A DNA stretch of 64,000 nucleotides. Source: CAWAPS01 sp963783945 (GTDB taxonomy: Bacteria > Actinomycetota > Acidimicrobiia > Acidimicrobiales > Palsa-688). The translations under genes were made by a program, and so were the position numbers. The DNA lies in the NCBI GenBank assembly GCA_963783945.1, contig CAWAPS010000032.1, forward strand, positions 434,001 to 498,000, read 5' to 3'. Under the pieces are notes generated by a model. That model did not search any database and had not been told where the DNA came from. It saw nothing but the letters and a program-made list of their open reading frames with translations. Shown one piece after another: positions 35,956 to 43,880 of this stretch (position 1 is the stretch's first letter; every line of letters starts with the position of its first letter).

Positions 35956-36284
35956 GCGAGACGCAAACGAATCCCGAGGATCGGCAGCCAGAGGAGCCGG
36001 CCGGTGGCGAGTGGCCGCTGTGGGAGGTGTTCCTGCGGGCCAAACGCGGTCTCAACCACGTCCATGTCGGTTCGTTGCACGCAGCCCACGCAGCCATGGC
36101 CCTGCGCCACGCCCGGGACCTGTACTGCCGCCGCAACGAGGGCGTGAGCATATGGGTGGTCGACTCGGCGCACATCGTCGCCTCGAGCCCGGAGGAAAAG
36201 GACCCGTACTTCGCTCCGAGCGGGGACAAGGTGTACCGGCACCCGACGTTCTACGCCATCCCCGACAGCGTCCCGCACATCTGA
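35952..36284 (+). CDS. paaB: PaaB, phenylacetyl-CoA epoxidase subunit
   Basis: A 110-residue PaaB: WPLWEVFLRAKRGLNHVHVG then LHAAHAAMALRHARDLYCRR, and the C-terminal SPEEKDPYFAPSGDKVYRHP. It holds the PaaA-PaaC assembly together rather than acting in catalysis. GTG start overlapping the paaA stop (GTGA). Intact, as are paaC, paaD and paaE, which argues that the operon is still used. Confidence 0.95.
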   Translation: MSETQTNPEDRQPEEPAGGEWPLWEVFLRAKRGLNHVHVGSLHAAHAAMALRHARDLYCRRNEGVSIWVVDSAHIVASSPEEKDPYFAPSGDKVYRHPTFYAIPDSVPHI

Positions 36285-36303
36285 GGCCGGTCGGCCCGCT
36301 CTG

Positions 36304-37188
36304 ATGGGATTCGACACCGCTTACGAGGCGATATCGGAGGAAACCGGAGACCGGCGGTGGGCGTTCGGGGCCGGTTTCGTGGACCCGCTAGCCGGGATCG
36401 ACACCTCGGTTCCCGACGGCGTCGACGGCCTCGACCTGAGCGCCTACTGCCTCATGCTCGGCGACGACGCCCTGATCATGTCCCATCGTCTCCAGCAGTG
36501 GCTCAGCCGAGCTCCCGAGCTCGAGGAGGAGACGGCATTGGCCAACGTGGCCCTGGACCTCATCGGCCAGGCCCGACTCCTTCTGACCCGCGCCGGCCGG
36601 GCCGACGGGTCCGGGCGGGACGAGGACGCTTACGCCTTTTCGAGATCCGAAGGGGAGTTCCTCAACGTCCGGATGGTGGAGCCGGTGGATGCCGATTTCG
36701 CCCGGCTGGTCGTGCGGCTGTTCGCGTTCAGCACATGGCGTTTGGCCATGCTGGTGCAGCTCCGTCGATCCCGTGACCCGGTGTTGGGGGCGATCGCGGC
36801 CAGGGGTGCCAACGAGCTGTCGTACCACCGCGAGTACGCCGCTCAGTGGGTCGTGAGCCTCGGCGACGGCACCGACTACTCCCGCGCCCTGGTTGAGGCC
36901 GGCCTGGTAGCAGTAGCCCCCTACGTCCCCGAACTGTTCCGGGCGACAGACGTCGAGCAGAGGCTGGCCGCGTCGGGAATCGTCCCGGACCCCGCAGGCA
37001 TACGCGAAGAGTTCGAGCAGGTGACGGCCGAGGTGCTCGGGGCGGCCGGGCTGGCGTGGCCGGAAGTACCAGAGCTGGCCGGCGTGGCCGGGCGTCAAGG
37101 ACGCCACGGTGTACACACCGAGACCATGGGGTTTCTGCTGGCTGAGTTGCAGAGTGTGGCCCGGGCTCATCCCGGTGCAGCATGGTGA
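36304..37188 (+). CDS. paaC: PaaC, phenylacetyl-CoA epoxidase structural subunit
   Basis: A 294-residue PaaC, a ferritin-like partner of PaaA without a complete diiron site. Seen: LGDDALIMSHRLQQWL near the N-terminus, EEETALANVALDLIGQARLLL, and C-terminal GRHGVHTETMGFLLAELQ. A Gly/Asp-rich N-terminal stretch of about 40 residues is longer than in Escherichia homologues. It overlaps paaD by 7 bases. Confidence 0.94.
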   Translation: MGFDTAYEAISEETGDRRWAFGAGFVDPLAGIDTSVPDGVDGLDLSAYCLMLGDDALIMSHRLQQWLSRAPELEEETALANVALDLIGQARLLLTRAGRADGSGRDEDAYAFSRSEGEFLNVRMVEPVDADFARLVVRLFAFSTWRLAMLVQLRRSRDPVLGAIAARGANELSYHREYAAQWVVSLGDGTDYSRALVEAGLVAVAPYVPELFRATDVEQRLAASGIVPDPAGIREEFEQVTAEVLGAAGLAWPEVPELAGVAGRQGRHGVHTETMGFLLAELQSVARAHPGAAW

Positions 37189-37685
37189 CGGCTCTCGACC
37201 GGGCGCTGGTCATCGCCGGATCGGTGCCCGACCCCGAGCTGCCGCTGCTCTCTCTGGCCGACCTCGGCATGCTCCGTTCCGTGACCTCCGAAAGCGGAGT
37301 CGTGGTGGTGTCGGTCAGCCCGACGTACTCAGGGTGCCCGGCGATGCCGGAGATCCGGCGGGAGATTGCGGCCCGGCTGCAGGAATACGGCTTCGGCCGG
37401 GTGGTGGTTCGCACCCACCTCAACCCCCCGTGGACCTCGGACTGGATCACCGATGCCGGGCGCCGCAAACTGGCCGCGGCCGGCATCGCTCCCCCTGCTC
37501 CGGCCCCGGAGCAGCTATCCGGGCCAGTTCCGCTGTCGCTCGGGCCTACCCGCATCCCTGTGCGCTGTCCCCTGTGCGGCTCGGTCCAAACGGTAATGAC
37601 GTCAAGGTTCGGCGCCACCCCCTGCCGGTCTCTGCACCGTTGTACCGCCTGCTCCGAACCGTTCGAAAAGATCAAGGAAATCTGA
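37182..37685 (+). CDS. paaD: PaaD, DUF59/MIP18-type maturation protein with zinc motif
   Basis: A 167-residue PaaD: N-terminal MIP18-like domain (VPDPELPLLSLADLGMLR, PTYSGCPAMPEI) and a C-terminal zinc-type domain (CPLCGS...CTAC). It is needed for iron-sulfur or diiron assembly of the epoxidase complex. Overlaps paaC; paaE starts one base after its stop codon. Confidence 0.94.
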   Translation: MVTALDRALVIAGSVPDPELPLLSLADLGMLRSVTSESGVVVVSVSPTYSGCPAMPEIRREIAARLQEYGFGRVVVRTHLNPPWTSDWITDAGRRKLAAAGIAPPAPAPEQLSGPVPLSLGPTRIPVRCPLCGSVQTVMTSRFGATPCRSLHRCTACSEPFEKIKEI

Positions 37686-37686
37686 C

Positions 37687-38772
37687 ATGGCGAGGGCTGC
37701 CGGCGCCCGAGCCGTTCGCCGCGCCGGTTTCCACCATCTGGCCGTCGCCCTTGTCGACCGGCTCTGCGACGACGCGGTCGCCATCACTTTCGACGTGCCG
37801 TCCGAGCTCTCCGACGAGTACCGGTTTCAGCCGGGACAGTCAGTCACAGTCCGCCGGCTGATCGAGGGCCACGAGGAACGAAGGTCCTATTCCATCTGCT
37901 CTACCCCAGGGCGTCCGCTGCGCATAGGGGTTCGCGAGGTCGCCGACGGTGCGCTGTCGCCCTGGTTGGTCCAATCCGTATCGCCAGGGGACCTGGTCGA
38001 AGTGCAGCCGCCGAGCGGGTCATTCACCGCTGATCTCGGTGCGCCGGCCCGCCACGGTCTGATCGCGGCCGGTTCGGGGATCACGCCCATACTGTCCATC
38101 GCCTCGTCGGTTCTGATCGACCCTTCCGCTCGGGTCACCCTGCTTTACGGCAACCGCCGGGTGGATTCGGTGATGTTCAGCGATGAGCTGGCCGATCTCA
38201 AGGACTCCTACCCGACCCGATTCCAGTTGGTGCACGTGCTGTCCCGGGAAGCTCAGGAGGTGGAGCTGTTCAGCGGAAGGATGGATGCGGCGAAACTGCG
38301 CCGGCTGCTGCCTGCAGTATGTGACGTGGCCTCGGTCGACCACTGGTGGTTGTGCGGGCCTTATGGAATGGTCACCGGAGCCGTCGACGTGCTCACCGAG
38401 CTCGGTGCGGCCCCGCATCGGGTACGCCGGGAGCTGTTCCACGTTGAGGAGCTACCTCCCGAACCGAACACCCACCCCGAGCCCGCCCCGGCGGACGCAT
38501 GCGAGGTGACCGTGGTGCTCGATGGGCGGGCCACTGCGATGAAGATTCCCGCCGGGACCACGCTCCTCGACGGGGCCCAGAAGGTCCGTCCAGACATGCC
38601 CTTTGCGTGCAAGGGCGGAGTTTGCGGGACCTGCCGGGCCAGGCTGGTGAAGGGCGATGTACGGATGCGGCGCAATTTCGCCCTGGAACCCGGTGAGATC
38701 GAGGCCGGCCTGATCCTCACCTGCCAGTCAATGCCATTGTCCGAGGGGGTGGTCGTTGACTTCGACATCTGA
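37687..38772 (+). CDS. paaE: PaaE, epoxidase reductase
   Basis: A 361-residue ferredoxin-NADP reductase-like protein with a C-terminal plant-type [2Fe-2S] domain. Seen: FAD motif RRSYSICS, NADPH region AGSGITPILSI, and cluster ligands CKGGVCGTCRARL with a later TCQS cysteine. It passes NADPH electrons to the PaaAC diiron centre. Last gene of the operon; the convergent mhuD-like gene begins 21 bp beyond its stop. Confidence 0.95.
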   Translation: MARAAGARAVRRAGFHHLAVALVDRLCDDAVAITFDVPSELSDEYRFQPGQSVTVRRLIEGHEERRSYSICSTPGRPLRIGVREVADGALSPWLVQSVSPGDLVEVQPPSGSFTADLGAPARHGLIAAGSGITPILSIASSVLIDPSARVTLLYGNRRVDSVMFSDELADLKDSYPTRFQLVHVLSREAQEVELFSGRMDAAKLRRLLPAVCDVASVDHWWLCGPYGMVTGAVDVLTELGAAPHRVRRELFHVEELPPEPNTHPEPAPADACEVTVVLDGRATAMKIPAGTTLLDGAQKVRPDMPFACKGGVCGTCRARLVKGDVRMRRNFALEPGEIEAGLILTCQSMPLSEGVVVDFDI

Positions 38773-38793
38773 GCTCGAGCCGATCGAGTGTGC

Positions 38794-39120
38794 CTACTTT
38801 GCTCCGCCCGCACCTCCCGCCACCTCGTAGGACCATAACTCCGACGACACCGAGACCGGCCCTCCGTGAGGAGCGGGGCGATCGGCGCCGGCGTGGCCAT
38901 GGGCGAACGCCGGTGATTTGACCCATGCCTGGAAGGCGTCCTCGTCCCTCCACCTGGTGACGACCAGCCATTGCGTACGCTCGTCGGTCGGTCGCAGCAG
39001 CTCGAACCCCTCGAAGCCCTCCTGGCCGTCCACGGCCCCGGCACGAGCCGCGAAACGCCGGGCCAACTCGTCGCCGGAGTCGCTCGGCACGGTGATGGCG
39101 TTGATCTTGATGACAGTCAT
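38794..39120 (-). CDS. MhuD-like haem-degrading monooxygenase
   Basis: A 108-residue dimeric alpha/beta-barrel protein. It resembles mycobacterial MhuD closely along its length: MTVIKINAI with Asn7, GFEGFELLRP, the W of FQAWVKSP at position 66, and a His pair at 74/76 near the haem-ligand His75 of MhuD. MhuD opens haem to mycobilin while releasing iron. Identity as a haem oxygenase rests on these residues; other ABM-family roles are possible. A 14-bp palindrome lies 6 bp upstream of the ATG. Confidence 0.78.
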   Translation of the reverse strand: MTVIKINAITVPSDSGDELARRFAARAGAVDGQEGFEGFELLRPTDERTQWLVVTRWRDEDAFQAWVKSPAFAHGHAGADRPAPHGGPVSVSSELWSYEVAGGAGGAK

Positions 39121-39125
39121 GACGC

Positions 39126-39139
39126 GATCTGAGCAGATC
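39126..39139. promoter_or_regulatory. Palindrome upstream of the mhuD-like gene
   Basis: GATCTG-AG-CAGATC, a perfect 6-bp inverted repeat just upstream of the ATG at 39120. A possible operator overlapping the leader; the regulator is unknown. Confidence 0.3.
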
Positions 39140-39202
39140 TACGGGACCTCGGCACGCCGACGCTCAACGCGAGCCGGAACATGCATCCGACGCGTCCCTA
39201 GA

Positions 39203-39661
39203 ATGAGTGACGTGTTCGGTGAATGGTGGCGGCGGCGCCGCCGGCCGGGTGAGGCCACGAGCTCAGCGAACTCAGGACCTGGCGCCCCCCAAATCGCTGA
39301 CCCCGACGAAGCGGCGGAGATCGATGCCAGGCTCGCCGCAGTCCTCGCGGACTGCGGAGACCATCGCACCAACCTGGCCATCCGCCTCCAGCCATTGGTT
39401 GAACGGCGGGTACCGGCGCGCTGCATCGAGGCCGCCCCCCACCTGAGGGCGTTGCGCATTCGCTTCGCCGACGGCACCACGGTCCTGGCGCGTGGAACCG
39501 AGCCGGGTCAGGTCGCCATGCTCGCCGCCCAGATCCGGCACCGATCCCTTCCCCCCGCTGCCTGCACAATCGACGAAGACGGCACGCACCTGTTATTCGG
39601 CTGGCCCGGGCGGCGCCGCGCCTTGTCGATCCTGGTCACGGGCATGGACCAGCCCGACTGA
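39203..39661 (+). CDS. Hypothetical protein
   Basis: A 152-residue protein starting MSDVFGEWW with a basic RRRRRP stretch and an acidic helix (ADPDEAAEIDARLAAVLADCG). The C-terminal two-thirds read as a compact alpha/beta domain (LRALRIRFADGTTVLARG, GTHLLFGWPGRRRALSILV). I do not recognise a family. No membrane segment. Divergent from the mhuD-like gene, sharing an 82-bp region. Confidence 0.6.
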   Translation: MSDVFGEWWRRRRRPGEATSSANSGPGAPQIADPDEAAEIDARLAAVLADCGDHRTNLAIRLQPLVERRVPARCIEAAPHLRALRIRFADGTTVLARGTEPGQVAMLAAQIRHRSLPPAACTIDEDGTHLLFGWPGRRRALSILVTGMDQPD

Positions 39662-39799
39662 CTGACCCGAGACCCGGGGACCGGAGGGCAGCTACAGTCG
39701 CTCGGATCTCTATGTCCTTCAACGGCCCGCTTGGTCACGTCGCCTTGGGCTGCACCCCGTTAGACGACTGGCCGTCCCCCATCTCCGGCGGCCGGCCGG

Positions 39800-40219
39800 A
39801 TGCCCCGGCGGAAGATGGCTGACATTCCTGCCATCGACCGCGCCCTCCAGGGTGCCAGGTCACGGATCAGCCCCCGGCTGCCCGCCTCGGCCTTGGCCGA
39901 GGCCCTCGCCGAGGGCGCCCTGGTCATTGACACCCGTCCGGCTGAGCTCCGCCGGCGTGACGGCGACCTGGAAGGGGCACTTACCGTCGAACGCAACGTT
40001 CTGGAATGGCGCCTCGACCCGACCTGCCCCTTCCGGCTGAAGGAGATGGAGGACGAGAGCACGCGGGTGATCATCGTCTGCGACGAGGGATACGCGTCCA
40101 GCCTGGCCGCCGCCGCCCTCCGCGATCTTGGCCTGATCAACGTCACCGACCTGGAAGGTGGCTATCAGGCCTGGTTGTCGCACCAGCGGTCGAGGGATGG
40201 GGCGCGGCCCGGCTCGTGA
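39800..40219 (+). CDS. Rhodanese-like domain protein
   Basis: A 139-residue single rhodanese domain. Seen: the ALVIDTRPAELRRRDG strand-loop and the active-site loop VCDEGYASSLAAAAL with the catalytic cysteine, followed by VTDLEGGYQAWL. Single-domain rhodaneses move sulfane sulfur or act in redox signalling. The start could also be ATG 39815. No functional link to the neighbours is evident. Confidence 0.87.
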   Translation: MPRRKMADIPAIDRALQGARSRISPRLPASALAEALAEGALVIDTRPAELRRRDGDLEGALTVERNVLEWRLDPTCPFRLKEMEDESTRVIIVCDEGYASSLAAAALRDLGLINVTDLEGGYQAWLSHQRSRDGARPGS

Positions 40220-40445
40220 CCGTGGGCGGCCCGGGCGGCGAGCGGAGATGGGCCGGTCGGCACGGGCGGCACGGCCGGCAGGACCAAGGCCGGATCCAGA
40301 GGCTATGGTCGCCCGCTACAGCGTACGCTCTGCCCCGCCCGGAGGACCTGGGTCGACAGGGGTCGCTCGAACACAGGGATTCGAGAGGAATGGCGCCGCA
40401 CCCGGCCTGAGGCCGGGGACGTCGTCCAGGAACGGAGTTGAGGGC

Positions 40446-41900
40446 ATGACCGATCTTCAGGAGGCTGCCGATCGAATGGCCGCGCCGCTGCCAGCCGGCG
40501 CCGGCGCCACCACCGACCCCGCGGTCGTCGAACGGCGGAAGCGGGGCCGGGAGGCCAGAGCGAAGGTCCCGCGCTCGAGCCACGCCCGGTTCGAGCCCGG
40601 TCCCGCCCGGCCGGACCCAGTAGACCTGCTCGAGTCGCAGGCACCCAGCCGGCTTCCCGATCTGATACCAATCCGTTACGGGCGCATGGCCGTGTCGCCG
40701 TTCACGTTCTTTCGCGGCGCCGCTCTGGTCATGGCGTCGGACCTGTCCACCACCGACCGGACCGGAATCACGGTGCAGTCTTGTGGGGACGCTCATCTGC
40801 TGAACTTCGGCGGCTTCGGGACACCGGAGCGGAGCCTGGTATTCGACGTCAACGATTTCGACGAGACCATTCCGGGGCCCTGGGAATGGGATCTGAAGCG
40901 GTTGGTCGCCAGCTTTGCCATCGCCGGACGGGACCGGGGGTTCTCGGTAAAGGAACGCCGCCGGGTGAACCTCACAGTTGGTCGCACCTACCGGGAATCC
41001 ATGATGGAGTTTGCCGCCAGCCGGAATCTCGACGTCTGGTATCAGCGCCTGGATGTCGATGCCGTGCTCGCCCGGTTCAGCTCGCAGATATCGCCCCTCT
41101 CGCGAAGGCGGGCCGAGAAGACCATCGCCCGGGCCCGGCTCGCCGACAGCATGCGGGCGCTCGACAAGCTCACCACCCTCGTGAACAGCCAGCGCCGTAT
41201 CATCTCCGATCCGCCGGTGCTCATCCCCCTCGACGAGATGCTTCCCGGGGTAGACGCAGACCAGCTCCAAGACGTGCTGCAGGGCCTGTTGCGCACATAC
41301 CAGCGCTCCCTGCCGAGTGACCGGCGCCATATAGTGGACCAGTTTCGCCTCGTCCAGGTAGCTCGCAAAGTGGTCGGGGTCGGCAGTGTGGGAACCCGGT
41401 GCTGGATCCTGCTCCTGCTCGGCCGGGATCACAGTGACCCGCTTTTCCTCCAGGCGAAAGAGGCACAACAGTCGGTTCTCGCTCCCTTTGTCGGCAAGAG
41501 CCGCTTCTCCAACGAGGGCCAGCGCGTGGTGGCGGGACAGCATCTCATGCAAGCCGCCAGCGACATCTTCCTCGGCTGGGATCGCGTCACCGGACTCGAC
41601 GGGGTACGCCGAGACTTCTACGTTCGCCAGCTCCGTGACTGGAAAGCTTCGGCCAACGTGGATCAGATGATCCCCGAAGGGATGGATGCCTACGCGCGGA
41701 TGTGCTCATGGACTCTCTCGCGCGCTCACGCTCGCTCCGGTGATCGCATCGCCATCGCCTCCTATCTCGGGAACTCCGCGGTGTTCGACGAGGCTCTGGC
41801 CGATTTCGCCGAAACCTACGCCGATCAAAACGAGCGGGACTATGACGGATTCAAACAGGCGATCACCTCCGGACGCATCCAGGCAACGATGGGCATTTGA
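40446..41900 (+). CDS. DUF2252 family protein
   Basis: A 484-residue DUF2252 protein, a family related to aminoglycoside-phosphotransferase/kinase folds. Seen: MAVSPFTFFRGAALVM, the catalytic-loop-like SCGDAHLLNFGGFGTPE, the DVNDFDETIPGPWEWDLKR segment and the late QLRDWKAS. The HGD-like CGDAHLLN and DFDE pair resemble the Mg/ATP centre of kinases. The substrate is unknown. Upstream start choices reach into low-complexity sequence, so ATG 40446 is used. Confidence 0.88.
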   Translation: MTDLQEAADRMAAPLPAGAGATTDPAVVERRKRGREARAKVPRSSHARFEPGPARPDPVDLLESQAPSRLPDLIPIRYGRMAVSPFTFFRGAALVMASDLSTTDRTGITVQSCGDAHLLNFGGFGTPERSLVFDVNDFDETIPGPWEWDLKRLVASFAIAGRDRGFSVKERRRVNLTVGRTYRESMMEFAASRNLDVWYQRLDVDAVLARFSSQISPLSRRRAEKTIARARLADSMRALDKLTTLVNSQRRIISDPPVLIPLDEMLPGVDADQLQDVLQGLLRTYQRSLPSDRRHIVDQFRLVQVARKVVGVGSVGTRCWILLLLGRDHSDPLFLQAKEAQQSVLAPFVGKSRFSNEGQRVVAGQHLMQAASDIFLGWDRVTGLDGVRRDFYVRQLRDWKASANVDQMIPEGMDAYARMCSWTLSRAHARSGDRIAIASYLGNSAVFDEALADFAETYADQNERDYDGFKQAITSGRIQATMGI

Positions 41901-41999
41901 TCCGCCTATCCGCGTCCCGCCGGACCCTTCGGCCCTCAGGCTCCGCTATCGGAGGCGGCGACCGGTTTGAGCTCGGCTACCGCCCGTAACCCTCGAGGC

Positions 42000-43742
42000 T
42001 CACAGCTCCGGTAGGTGCTGGGCCCGCTGTCGCAGGCGGGCAAAGGGGTCGCCCACCTCGGCTAGCCGCGCCGGCATCGAGCGTACGGTCCAGGCGTCGC
42101 CACGCAGCTGGTCGTCGTCGAGTTCATCCCACCTGATGGGAGCGGACACTGGTGCGCCTGGTGCCGGTCGGACGCTGTAGGGAGCGACGAGGGTCTTGTT
42201 GATGGCGTTCTGGGTGTAGTCGAGCCGGGCCAGACCTTTCCGCTCGCTCTTCTGCCACGTCCAGCTGACGAGCTTGGGCACAGTCGCGCCGACCGCCCGG
42301 GACAGCTTCTCGACCCACGAGCTGGTTTGCTCGAAGCTGTAAACCGGTTCTATCGGGACGTAGATGTGAATGCCTCGCTGACCGCTCACCTTGGGCGCGG
42401 CTGCCACGTCGAGGTGCTCGAGCCCGGCTCGATAAAGGCGGGCGAGGGTCAGCAGATCCTCGGGCGAGGTCTCCGACCCGGGGTCGATGTCGATCAAGGC
42501 CCATGTCGGTTGGTGGACGTCGGGTATGGCCGAAGTCCAGGGGTGCAGTTCAACGGCCGCGTAGTTCGCCATCCAGGCGAGCGTCGGGACGCTGTCGATG
42601 ACGAAATACCACTCGCTGTCGCCGGGACCGGCATCCTGGTAGCGCCACCGGGTGATCCACTCCGGCACATAATGCGGGACCTGCTTGTGCCAGAAGCCGG
42701 GGCGGTCGGAACCGTTCGGATAGCGGTGCAGGTTCACCGGGCGGCCGGCCAGGAATGGCAACATCACCGGACCGACACTGGCGTAGTAGCGAATGAGCTC
42801 GCGCTTGGTGACCGGAGGCTCACCGTCCCGGCTGGGGAACAGGGGCTTGTTTAGGTTGGTCAGGCGCAGCTCTCGGCCCTGCAGGGCCCACGTACCCTCG
42901 TCCTCGAGGGCGTCCAGAGCAGCCAGCTCGTCCCCGTTCGGGGGATCCCAAGTCTGCTCGGGAGGGGTGCTGCGATCAGGGTGGGTCCCCTTCCGGTGCG
43001 AGTTCGTCTTGGGCGGCGTAGGGGGGGCTGCGGCGCGGTCTGTTGAACTCGACGACGGGGTGGATGCTGTCGATTCTGTTGGTTCGAGCATCCCACCCCC
43101 GGTGAGCCGTACCTCGGCCTCCGCCGGGTCGCGGTCGCTTTGCCAAACCGAGCTGGGTGCGGCTTTAACCTCCTCGTTGGTCCGGCCCGACTTGACCGAC
43201 TGCGGGTGGTCGTCGGGGGACCACCCATCGACCGCGTCAGCGTCATGTTTGTGAATCATGAGCCACTGTTCCTGGCGGCCCTGCCGTCTCGTCCTGACCA
43301 GGGCGAACCGACCGTGCAGCTTCTGTCCGTGCAGGTCGAAGTGGAGCTCGCCCTTGGCGATGGACTCTCCCGGGTCGTCCGACTGTGCAGGCACCCAGGT
43401 GCCACGGTCCCACACGATGACGTCGCCACCCCCGTACTGACCGGCCGGGATGATCCCCTCGAAGTCCCGGTACTCGATCGGGTGATCCTCCACGTGGACA
43501 GCGAGGGCGCGAACTGAAGGGTCGAGGGTGGGCCCTTTGGGCATGGCCCAGCTGGCGAGCACTCCGTCGACCTCCAGGCGGAAGTCGTAGTGGATCCGTC
43601 TGGCCCGGTGCCTCTGTACGACGAACAGCCGGTTGCCTGAATCGTCCTCGGGCGCTTCCCCCGCGGGCTCGGGGGTCAGCGAGAAATCCCGCTTGGCCCG
43701 GTACGTCCCGAGCGGCCCGCTCCCGTCTTTCGTATCGCTCAC
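42000..43742 (-). CDS. ligD: LigD-type protein: 3'-phosphoesterase plus primase-polymerase, no ligase domain
   Basis: A 580-residue end-joining protein. The N-terminal phosphoesterase domain (about 10-190) has HYDFRLEVDGVLASWAMPKG and HVEDHPIEYRDFEG. An acidic Ser/Thr/Pro-rich linker follows, then the primase-polymerase domain (about 290-575) with the metal motif ALIDIDPG and GQRGIHIYVPIEP. No ATP-dependent ligase domain is present in either order, so it must work with a separate ligase, and no Ku gene is nearby. GTG start with AGGA upstream. Converges with DUF2252. Confidence 0.9.
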   Translation of the reverse strand: MSDTKDGSGPLGTYRAKRDFSLTPEPAGEAPEDDSGNRLFVVQRHRARRIHYDFRLEVDGVLASWAMPKGPTLDPSVRALAVHVEDHPIEYRDFEGIIPAGQYGGGDVIVWDRGTWVPAQSDDPGESIAKGELHFDLHGQKLHGRFALVRTRRQGRQEQWLMIHKHDADAVDGWSPDDHPQSVKSGRTNEEVKAAPSSVWQSDRDPAEAEVRLTGGGMLEPTESTASTPSSSSTDRAAAPPTPPKTNSHRKGTHPDRSTPPEQTWDPPNGDELAALDALEDEGTWALQGRELRLTNLNKPLFPSRDGEPPVTKRELIRYYASVGPVMLPFLAGRPVNLHRYPNGSDRPGFWHKQVPHYVPEWITRWRYQDAGPGDSEWYFVIDSVPTLAWMANYAAVELHPWTSAIPDVHQPTWALIDIDPGSETSPEDLLTLARLYRAGLEHLDVAAAPKVSGQRGIHIYVPIEPVYSFEQTSSWVEKLSRAVGATVPKLVSWTWQKSERKGLARLDYTQNAINKTLVAPYSVRPAPGAPVSAPIRWDELDDDQLRGDAWTVRSMPARLAEVGDPFARLRQRAQHLPEL

Positions 43743-43880
43743 AGCAAATTTCCTAGCCCATCCCGCCGCCCAGGCTGGACCGCCCGGGGCCCGGCGCGAC
43801 CTAACCGGCCGATCTCTCGCGTGTTTCTACTGGTTCTTTGGGTCTGCGGTGACGGTAGGTTCGTGGCTGGGAGGCGTGAC

